Below are positions 5,776 to 10,817 of a DNA stretch of 10,817 bases, in pieces. Position numbers and translations under genes: made by a program. The number at the start of each line of letters is the position of its first letter. The stretch's first letter is position 1. The DNA is taken from the NCBI GenBank assembly GCA_001778455.1, contig MFGX01000092.1:930-11746 (forward strand), in the 5' to 3' direction. This DNA is from Candidatus Fraserbacteria bacterium RBG_16_55_9 (lineage in GTDB: Bacteria; Bipolaricaulota; Bipolaricaulia; RBG-16-55-9). The notes beneath the pieces were generated by a model. It saw only the letters and a list, made by a program, of their open reading frames with translations. It had not been told where the DNA came from and ran no database searches.

Positions 5776-7290
5776 ATGGATCGCTTGATGGGGCTGGAGA
5801 CTGAATATGGTCTATTTATTGATGGCATTGATGTCAGCGATTTGACCCGAGAGGCCCGCGAGGTTGTTCAAAGCGGACCGATCGGTGCGCCTTGGGATTA
5901 CGATGAGGAAAGCCCCCTACAAGATCTTCGAGGGTTCCGTGCCTCCCGCTTAAAGACCAATCCCGCCGATGACCAGGTGGAGCGAACCTCTCGATCTCAC
6001 GGTCCCAGGCCTCGAACGCCTCACGAAGAGCACGTGGACCGAGTGCTCACCAACGGAGCCAGGCTCTATCACGATCACGGTCACCCCGAATACAGCACGC
6101 CCGAATGCCTCAATCTACGGGATCTGATCGCCCATGATCGGGCCGGGGAACGAATTGTATGGACCGCTGCTCAGAACTATCGACAGCGCACGGGGCGCAC
6201 CGTGACCGTCTATAAAAACAACACGGATTATCACGGCATGAGCTACGGTTGTCATGAGAATTACTTGATGCAGCGCGATTTGCCGTTCGAGCACCTGGTG
6301 GTCGGACTGCTCCCTTTTCTCGTGACGCGGATTCTCTATGCTGGATCAGGGAAGGTAGGTGCTGAGGGTACGGGTGATAGAGAGAGTATTGGCTATCAAC
6401 TCTCGCAGCGGGCGGATTTCTTTGATGAGATTGCCAGTGTGGATACTCTTCACCATCGGCCGTTGATCAACACCCGAGATGAGCCTCACGCGGATCGCCA
6501 TCGGTGGCGCCGATTGCACCTCATCTGCGGCGACGCCAATTTGAGCGAGTATGCCGCAGCTCTCAAGCTGGGCACGACAGCGCTCGTGCTCACAATGTTG
6601 GAGCGTGGCTACGGCGCACCCGTAGAACTCAAAGATCCTATAGAAGCCATTCGCCGGATTTCGCATGACTTGACCCAGTGCTGGCTCGTCGAACTCAGCG
6701 ATGGAAGGACCATTCCGGCCATCGATATTCAACGAGCGTATTTGCTGGCTGCTGAAGAGCTCTTTTCGGGTCGAGACGAAGAGACAGGCTGGGTGCTTCG
6801 CGAATGGGCGGCCGTCCTGGATGATTTAGAGGCCAATCCGCAATGCTTGGGAGATCGCCTCGACTGGGTTGCCAAACGAGACATGCTCGAATCGTTTCTC
6901 GAGATGGAGAACAAAGATTGGAGCGAGGATGCAGACCTGTTGCGTAGCATCGACCTGGAATATCACAACCTCGATCCCGAACGCGGACTATTCTGGACTT
7001 TGCGCCAGGAGGGGACGTCACGATGCTTGACGGATGATGGAGCCATTCAGGCGGCCATGCATTCTCCACCCCAAGATACGCGCGCTTTCCTGCGGGGGCT
7101 ATGCCTCAATCGCTTTGACGTGAAATCTGTAAGCTGGGGACGGGTTCTGGTACGACATCGAAGGCGGATGGTAGAGCTGGATCTACGTCAAACTGTAAAC
7201 GGTAGTTTGAAATCTTCTCCACAGATGCCTGCCAACGCCACCTTGGAAGATGTGATAGAATCGATTGCAGAGTTTTCATCGAGGAGGTGA
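5776..7290 (+). CDS. dop: Dop, deamidase/depupylase-family enzyme
   Basis: This 504-residue carboxylate-amine-ligase-fold enzyme removes the tag from conjugates, releasing it for reuse. The N-terminal strand GLETEYG carries the metal/ATP-binding acidic residues E8 and E10. The segment DYDEESPLQDLRGF and the following disordered stretch to about residue 88 form the Dop-specific loop that PafA lacks. LTNGARLYHDHGHPEYSTPEC contributes the catalytic Asp100; YKNNTD, GCHENY and INTRDEPHAD (231-240) are intact. I start at 5776 (MDRLMGLETEYG) on family N-terminal length; the Met at 5788 is possible, and there is no good Shine-Dalgarno at either. Because the neighbouring tag already ends in Glu, deamidation is unnecessary and its job is presumably deconjugation. 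It overlaps the ribosome binding site of the tag gene. Confidence 0.93.
   Translation: MDRLMGLETEYGLFIDGIDVSDLTREAREVVQSGPIGAPWDYDEESPLQDLRGFRASRLKTNPADDQVERTSRSHGPRPRTPHEEHVDRVLTNGARLYHDHGHPEYSTPECLNLRDLIAHDRAGERIVWTAAQNYRQRTGRTVTVYKNNTDYHGMSYGCHENYLMQRDLPFEHLVVGLLPFLVTRILYAGSGKVGAEGTGDRESIGYQLSQRADFFDEIASVDTLHHRPLINTRDEPHADRHRWRRLHLICGDANLSEYAAALKLGTTALVLTMLERGYGAPVELKDPIEAIRRISHDLTQCWLVELSDGRTIPAIDIQRAYLLAAEELFSGRDEETGWVLREWAAVLDDLEANPQCLGDRLDWVAKRDMLESFLEMENKDWSEDADLLRSIDLEYHNLDPERGLFWTLRQEGTSRCLTDDGAIQAAMHSPPQDTRAFLRGLCLNRFDVKSVSWGRVLVRHRRRMVELDLRQTVNGSLKSSPQMPANATLEDVIESIAEFSSRR
7283..7290 (+). promoter_or_regulatory. Near-perfect Shine-Dalgarno of the tag gene
   Basis: GGAGGTGA, ending on the dop TGA, sits five bases before the ATG at 7296. 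It is the strongest ribosome binding site in the operon, which fits a need for more tag than enzyme. Confidence 0.8.
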
Positions 7291-7295
7291 CGTGA

Positions 7296-7478
7296 ATGCC
7301 CGAGCGCAAGACCCAGCCGACCACAGACCAGCCGTGGACGAAGCCGAACGATGGTGGAGATGAGAGCGGACCGCGTTCGCCGGAGGTCGAGAGGCCCAAC
7401 ACGCGGGACTTGCTCGAGCGCATGAAGCGAGTGGACCCCAGACAGGCCCGCCGCTACCGCCAGCGCAGCGGAGAATGA
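7296..7478 (+). CDS. ubact: UBact-type prokaryotic ubiquitin-like protein (Pup-like tag)
   Basis: This 60-residue tag is attached through its C-terminal Glu side chain to lysines of proteins bound for the proteasome. The N-terminal half is polar, Pro/Gly-rich and probably disordered (MPERKTQPTTDQPW, then NDGGDESGPRSPEVERP). The C-terminal half, NTRDLLERMKRVDPRQ, is a probable amphipathic helix that would form a coiled coil with ARC. The end RYRQRSGE gives the penultimate Gly and final Glu shared by Pup and UBact; the RMKRVDP and RYRQRSG blocks point to UBact rather than actinobacterial Pup, which usually ends GGQ or GGE. Lysines 5, 16 and 44 could accept further tags. It sits between dop and prcB, as pup does, and its stop overlaps the prcB start by four bases (ATGA), implying translational coupling. 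Confidence 0.93.
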   Translation: MPERKTQPTTDQPWTKPNDGGDESGPRSPEVERPNTRDLLERMKRVDPRQARRYRQRSGE

Positions 7479-8257
7479 GCATGAAGCCCATGCACGAAGC
7501 GTTCCACGGGGATTTCTCCCGCCTCCTTGAGCACAAGGGAGTTTCTATTTCTGCTCCCCGCGTGGGTGAAGAGGAAGGGCTTCCCGCTGCCCATGGAACG
7601 ACGGTGATCGCCCTCAAGTACGAAGAGGGAATCCTCAATGTGGCCGATAGGCGGGCCACGTCGTCCACCGGCATCCTCTACGACGAAGCGGAGAAGGTCC
7701 TCGTGCTCGACGAGTACACCCTGATCGCGATCGCCGGATCCTACGCGCCGGCCGCGGAAGCTGCTCGTTTCTTGAAACACTCGTTCAAGTATTTCGCTCG
7801 CAGCCAGCTTCAGGAGATGAGCCTGGAAGGCAAACTCGCCGAAGTCTCGAAAGTGCTCTCACAAAGCATTCCCAGTGTGCTCCAGGGAATCGGAGGTTTT
7901 CTGCCCATTGTCAGCGTCTATGACCGGAATCATAAGCAGGGCCGGATCTTCTTTTACGACGTGCTCGGAGCCCGCTTTGAGAGCCGAGAGTACGGATCGG
8001 CCGGCTCGGGTGCAGAGAAGATCCGCGGGACGTTTGAGTACATCACGCGCACTCGCGGGCCGTTTCATGTCTTGCCTTTGGAAGAAGTGCTTAAAGATGC
8101 ACTCCTCTTGCTCGATATCGCCGCCAGCTTGGATCCGGCGACCGCAGGCCTGGGCGGCGTACTGCCTCTGGGTAAGACAATCACGGCTGCGGGAGTCGCG
8201 GACATTCCGGAGGAGAAGATTCGAGCCCTCCAACGCAAGCTGCTCTCGGAAAGTTGA
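7475..8257 (+). CDS. prcB: 20S proteasome beta subunit PrcB (catalytic)
   Basis: The 260-residue precursor is an N-terminal nucleophile hydrolase. A 41-residue propeptide ends ...AAHG, and autocleavage before Thr42 (GTTVIALKY) would expose the active Thr1. Counting from it, the catalytic Asp17 (D58, in VADRRAT) and Lys33 (K74, in EAEKVLVLD) are at exactly the canonical positions, so the subunit should be active. The glycine-rich GSAGSGAEKI block of beta subunits is present at about 174-183. The start overlaps the tag gene stop (ATGA), and prcA follows after seven bases. PrcB heptamers form the two inner rings of the core particle. Confidence 0.96.
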   Translation: MSMKPMHEAFHGDFSRLLEHKGVSISAPRVGEEEGLPAAHGTTVIALKYEEGILNVADRRATSSTGILYDEAEKVLVLDEYTLIAIAGSYAPAAEAARFLKHSFKYFARSQLQEMSLEGKLAEVSKVLSQSIPSVLQGIGGFLPIVSVYDRNHKQGRIFFYDVLGARFESREYGSAGSGAEKIRGTFEYITRTRGPFHVLPLEEVLKDALLLLDIAASLDPATAGLGGVLPLGKTITAAGVADIPEEKIRALQRKLLSES

Positions 8258-8264
8258 TTGCATT

Positions 8265-8912
8265 ATGGCCTACACACCCTACGATTGGCAACAGACGCTA
8301 AGACAGAAGGCAGATTATGTGGAGGATCGCCTTCGTGGAGGTAGCCCCGTGGTGGGGCTAAGCTGCCAGGCTGGGGCTCTGCTTCTCACCACTCGGCGCA
8401 CTCAGCGCAAGATCTATGAGATCTACGATCGACTGGCTTTCGCTGGTCTGGGAAACCCTTCAGATCTAGAGACAGTCAGACAGTTGTCTGTCGACTTCGC
8501 CCATGCAGAGGGCTTTCAGCGCAGCCCGGACGACGTCTCCATCCAGCGCGTCGTCGGGCTGGCGATCAGCCCCGCCCTCAAGCGTTCGTTTTCTGATCCG
8601 TTCCGCACGCCCCTCGTGCTTCGAGCGCTCTTCGTTCAAGTGGGCGACCAGCCCAATAACGACCTCTTCTTCGCTCTGAACTACGATGGAGAATTCTTGC
8701 TTCAGCATCAACATGCCGTCGCTGCAGGCACGGAATTTGCCGAGCAACAGATGAGGCGCATCCTCACGGAGAGAGAGACGAAACGAAAACCAAAAAACGC
8801 GCTTCCCCTTGAGCTGGAAGCTGCCCTGGAGAAAGCCATCCAGGTCTGGGCTGTGGGGCATTGGGCGCTTCGAGCGGGCATCTTCCAGTCAGACGAGAGA
8901 AGCGAACGATAG
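8265..8912 (+). CDS. prcA: 20S proteasome alpha subunit PrcA, ending at an in-frame TAG before its usual C-terminus
   Basis: The 215-residue reading frame encodes the structural alpha subunit of the outer rings. It has the N-terminal helix (MAYTPYDWQQTLRQKADYVE) that gates the pore, GSPVVGLSCQAGALLLTT, the diagnostic KIYEIYDRLAFAGLGNPSD block, and the DVSIQRVVGLAISPAL helix. There is no catalytic Thr1, as expected. The Met at 8265 is chosen because the protein begins in register with PrcA proteins; upstream GGAAAG is only a weak ribosome binding site. The frame stops at TAG 8910-8912 in what should be a surface linker, leaving the protein without the last core strand and helix that PrcA proteins normally carry (the EVAVLD...RAFRRI region). 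Those residues are encoded downstream in the same frame, as listed in the next entry. A nonsense mutation, sequencing or assembly error, or programmed read-through are all possible. Confidence 0.88.
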   Translation: MAYTPYDWQQTLRQKADYVEDRLRGGSPVVGLSCQAGALLLTTRRTQRKIYEIYDRLAFAGLGNPSDLETVRQLSVDFAHAEGFQRSPDDVSIQRVVGLAISPALKRSFSDPFRTPLVLRALFVQVGDQPNNDLFFALNYDGEFLLQHQHAVAAGTEFAEQQMRRILTERETKRKPKNALPLELEAALEKAIQVWAVGHWALRAGIFQSDERSER

Positions 8913-9074
8913 CCAAGTGCCGAGACGCTTCCCTCACCCAGGGAAATCCAAGAGATCCTTTCGGGTGAGCTGGAGGAAGGGATTGTCGAAGCGGCTGTTC
9001 TAGAGCGCGATCCGAAGCGAGAGCGTCGACTCAGGATCTTGGGCGAAGAAGAACTCTCCCGCTTCTTGCCGTAA
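8913..9074 (+). other. C-terminal extension of PrcA in frame after the TAG codon
   Basis: Directly after the prcA TAG, the same frame stays open for 53 codons to TAA at 9072-9074. There is no ATG or GTG in it, and the only TTG codons (9039 and 9066) come near its end, so it is unlikely to be an independent gene. The product includes PREIQEILSGELEEG, EAAVLERDPKRERRLRI and EEELSRFLP. From memory of mycobacterial and streptomycete PrcA sequences, the middle part corresponds to the LEVAVLD...RRAFRRI strand and the end to the following helix ending in LL. Read through, PrcA would be 269 residues, nearer the family's usual 240-270. It would also close the gap to pafA to 23 bases, in keeping with the tight spacing of the rest of the operon. 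Confidence 0.75.
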
Positions 9075-9097
9075 GCAGCAACACGGTCGCATTCATC

Positions 9098-10570
9098 ATG
9101 AGGCGAATTGCAGGGATAGAGACAGAATTCGGTTGCTTGGCACGCGAGCCGACCCTGAGCAGCTCAGAGGAGATCGTCGAGCGCGTCAAGGATCAAGCCT
9201 TCCGCAGCGGACGCTGGGGACTGATCGATCGCCATGCGCGAGATGCCTTCTTTGAGCCCGCGGAGGCCGGAGGCTTTCTCATCAATGGCGGACGCCTCTA
9301 CATTGACGTGGTCGGCGGACACCTCGAATACGCCTCACCGGAATGCCGATCCTTGCGTGACCTCATCGCGTACGATAAGGCTGGGCAACGCTTGCTAGTG
9401 CAACTCTTGCGCGAGATGGAATGGACGGAGAGAGCCAGCTTTCACAACAACAACGTCGATCACTACGGCGGACACACCTTCGGCTGCCACGAGAACTATT
9501 CTCTCGATCCACACACGCACCCGTATGGCCGCGATCTGGCACCTCTCGTCCCATTTCTCGTGACCCGGCAGATCTTCGCCGGAGCAGGTCGCGTGGGCGG
9601 GCACCGATTGACGAGCGACCCGCGCCGCATGGTGCGCGACCTCAGCCGCCATCGGGCTGACTATGCCTTCTTAGATCAGATCTACGGCGTGGAACCGGAT
9701 TCCAGTGTGGCCTTTCAGCTCTCTCAACGCGCGGACCACATCCTGTACGTGGCTTCGGGGCGCGTTCGATTCAGCCGAGCGTTGATCAACCCCAAATGGG
9801 ACAGCTTCCAAGATGCTTCACATGCCCCGCGCCTCCACGTCTTGTTTGGTGAATCCAACATGTCTGAGTATGCCGCGTTTCTTAAAGTGGGGACGACGGC
9901 ATTGGTACTGGATGCCATCGAAGAGCATGCCGTCCCACGCGATCTGGAATTGGCCCATCCCATCCGGACGCTTCGAGAGATCTCGCGCGACAGCACCCGA
10001 CTCTGGCTGGCTCGCCTCGAGGACGGCCGAACGATACGAGCTGTAGATCTCCAACGCCGCTACCTAGAGAGCACCCAACGCTTCCGAGGCCGAGACGAAG
10101 AGACGGATCACCTCCTGCAAGCGTGGGAGGACGTGCTCAACGGGTTGGAAGACGATCCCCTAAAACTGGCCGATCGCCTCGATTGGGTGGCCAAATATCG
10201 CCTCCTCAAGCTCTACCGTGAGTCCGAAGGGCTCCATTGGGATGACCCTGCGCTTCATAGCCTGGATCTCGAGTATCACAACATCAACCCCGATCAGAGC
10301 CTCTACTACGCTCTCGAACAGACTGGAGAGGTCCAACGCGTCATTGATGAGGAAGCGATTGATGCAGCTCTCTATGAAGGCCCCTCGGACACTCGTGCGC
10401 ATGCCCGTGCCCGCGTGGTCCAGGCGCTCAAATCTCTTCCTGTAAAGGACTATCTCATCGAATGGGATGGCATTACGGTGGGTGCCAAGCGCGCCCTGGT
10501 CTTCGACGATCCCTTTAAATCCTACCAGAGTCAGGTCCGACGCTTCCTCCAACAACTGCAAGGGAATTAA
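9098..10570 (+). CDS. pafA: PafA-type tag ligase, divergent
   Basis: This 490-residue carboxylate-amine ligase relative of Dop is expected to phosphorylate the tag's C-terminal Glu with ATP and join it to substrate lysines. GIETEFG at the N-terminus is the PafA form of the motif (E8, E10), and catalytic Asp70 lies in GGRLYIDVV. GCHENY (129-134) and SNMSEYAAFLKVGTTALVL are conserved, the Dop-type acidic loop is missing, and gene order supports PafA. Several usually fixed features differ. The segment DVVGGHLEY has one extra residue and Leu where DVGSHPEY is expected. NNNVD replaces KNNTD. The near-invariant NTRDEPHAD is replaced by NPKWDSFQDA (231-240). About 35 residues are inserted near 168-203 before FQLSQRAD. 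The C-terminal half is closely similar to the Dop in this window (GRDEET, DRLDWVAK, LDLEYHN). No Shine-Dalgarno is evident. Confidence 0.87.
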   Translation: MRRIAGIETEFGCLAREPTLSSSEEIVERVKDQAFRSGRWGLIDRHARDAFFEPAEAGGFLINGGRLYIDVVGGHLEYASPECRSLRDLIAYDKAGQRLLVQLLREMEWTERASFHNNNVDHYGGHTFGCHENYSLDPHTHPYGRDLAPLVPFLVTRQIFAGAGRVGGHRLTSDPRRMVRDLSRHRADYAFLDQIYGVEPDSSVAFQLSQRADHILYVASGRVRFSRALINPKWDSFQDASHAPRLHVLFGESNMSEYAAFLKVGTTALVLDAIEEHAVPRDLELAHPIRTLREISRDSTRLWLARLEDGRTIRAVDLQRRYLESTQRFRGRDEETDHLLQAWEDVLNGLEDDPLKLADRLDWVAKYRLLKLYRESEGLHWDDPALHSLDLEYHNINPDQSLYYALEQTGEVQRVIDEEAIDAALYEGPSDTRAHARARVVQALKSLPVKDYLIEWDGITVGAKRALVFDDPFKSYQSQVRRFLQQLQGN

Positions 10571-10578
10571 GAGTCCCT

Positions 10579-10602
10579 GGGCATCTTAGCTCGTTAGATC
10601 CC
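10579..10602 (+). terminator. Weak hairpin after pafA, possible terminator
   Basis: GGG-c-ATCT (10579-10586) can pair with AGATCCC (10596-10602) around a nine-base loop, with one bulged C. No U-run follows, so it is not a convincing intrinsic terminator. It lies between the operon end and the next promoter. Confidence 0.25.
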
Positions 10603-10609
10603 CTCCCCC

Positions 10610-10638
10610 TTGACAATTCAGTGGAAAGAGTCTATAAT
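10610..10638 (+). promoter_or_regulatory. Fully consensus sigma70 promoter of the last gene
   Basis: TTGACA (10610-10615) and TATAAT (10633-10638) are separated by 17 bases, matching the bacterial housekeeping consensus at every position. The expected start near 10645 falls in the eight-base palindrome CTTATAAG (10643-10650), a plausible operator or simply part of the initiation region. Confidence 0.85.
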
Positions 10639-10644
10639 GCCACT

Positions 10645-10712
10645 TATAAGCGAAAGATGCTAAAGCTATAAATGCAGCATTTTCCACCAAGTAGCATGGT
10701 GGAAGGACATCA
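10645..10712 (+). promoter_or_regulatory. Structured leader: hairpin over the ribosome binding site with a possible pseudoknot
   Basis: A perfect seven-base inverted repeat, TTCCACC (10682-10688) and GGTGGAA (10698-10704), encloses a nine-base loop. The 3' arm overlaps the Shine-Dalgarno AAGGA (10703-10707), five bases before the ATG. The loop contains TAGCAT (10692-10697), the exact complement of ATGCTA at 10657-10662. The latter could instead pair with AGCAT at 10676-10680. The competing pairings suggest a regulatory leader, though I do not recognise a known riboswitch class. Confidence 0.45.
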
Positions 10713-10817
10713 ATGAACGCGCTCATAAAAGACGTAGAAGCGTACAAGACGATCAAGGTCCCTCTTTGGGTCTACGAGAACGCCAAGGAGGTTGAGCTAG
10801 CCTTGATGAAGAAGGGG
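10713..10817 (+). CDS. Unrecognised protein, 3' end outside the window
   Basis: Thirty-five codons are visible from the ATG at 10713, preceded by a Shine-Dalgarno (AAGGA, five bases away) and a consensus promoter. The residues begin MNALIKDVEAYKTIKVPLW and continue VYENAKEVELALMKKG, with no stop before the edge. The pattern of a short strand with alternating hydrophobics (YKTIKVPLWVY) followed by a charged helix recalls small ribbon-helix-helix or antitoxin-like proteins, but that is only a resemblance. The strong promoter and structured leader suggest a separately regulated unit from the proteasome operon. Confidence 0.6.
   Translation, partial: MNALIKDVEAYKTIKVPLWVYENAKEVELALMKKG

Noticed and set aside
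8910..8912. Genome-wide reassignment of TAG to an amino acid
   Set aside because: The TPM gene also ends in TAG, with RNase P RNA directly after, so TAG appears to act as an ordinary stop there; one codon in prcA does not support a new code.
8913..9097. An independent small gene between prcA and pafA
   Set aside because: The open frame has no ATG or GTG and no TTG before its last dozen codons, and its product looks like the missing end of PrcA.
10160..10561. 133-codon minus-strand frame inside pafA
   Set aside because: Opposite-strand shadow of a strongly supported gene; no promoter or ribosome binding site.
1..10817. CRISPR arrays, insertion sequences, attachment sites or origins
   Set aside because: No regularly spaced repeats, transposase motifs or terminal inverted repeats were seen; the tRNA is not followed by a duplicated 3' end or integrase.

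Overview
This window carries a complete bacterial proteasome and protein-tagging locus at about 4059-10570 (+ strand), in the order ARC/Mpa ATPase, Dop, a Pup-like tag of the UBact type, PrcB, PrcA, PafA. That is the gene order of the actinobacterial Pup-proteasome operon. However, the 60-residue tag with a C-terminal RYRQRSGE end, and its DLLERMKRVDP block, match the UBact group known from Nitrospirae, Armatimonadetes and several uncultured candidate phyla. The divergence of the accessory proteins, the signal-peptide proteins and the type A RNase P RNA also suggest a non-actinobacterial, probably uncultured lineage (a Fraserbacteria-like candidate phylum is a guess). The exact taxon cannot be read from the window.

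Layout. 1-605: the 3' part of a Crp/Fnr-family regulator, cut by the window edge. 614-975 (minus): RNase P RNA, preceded and slightly overlapped by a gene for an exported TPM-domain protein with a zinc ribbon (962-1747, minus). Upstream of that lies a coiled-coil zinc-ribbon protein (1762-2460, minus). 2547-2622: tRNA-Ala(GGC), divergent from the coiled-coil gene. 2625-3920 (minus): a secreted subtilisin-like protease with an EF-hand loop. 3921-4058: the divergent intergenic region. 4059-10570: the proteasome operon. 10571-10712: a spacer with a consensus sigma70 promoter and a structured leader. 10713-10817: the start of an unrecognised gene that runs off the window. No stretch over about 300 bases lacks a gene.

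How the locus works (inferred from family knowledge): PafA joins the C-terminal Glu of the tag to substrate lysines. The ARC hexamer captures the tag by its N-terminal coiled coils, unfolds the substrate and feeds it to the PrcA7-PrcB7-PrcB7-PrcA7 core. Dop recycles the tag. The tag already ends in Glu, so no deamidation step is needed.

The most interesting points are: (1) prcA is interrupted by an in-frame TAG, and the following 53 codons, which have no start codon, encode the conserved C-terminal strand of the alpha subunit; (2) the PafA paralogue lacks the NTRDEPHAD motif that its Dop sister retains; (3) ARC lacks a recognisable C-terminal gating tail and has Trp in the pore loop; (4) two minus-strand genes have promoters that predict leaderless mRNAs; and (5) the final gene has a TTGACA-17-TATAAT promoter and a leader able to form competing hairpin and pseudoknot pairings around its ribosome binding site.
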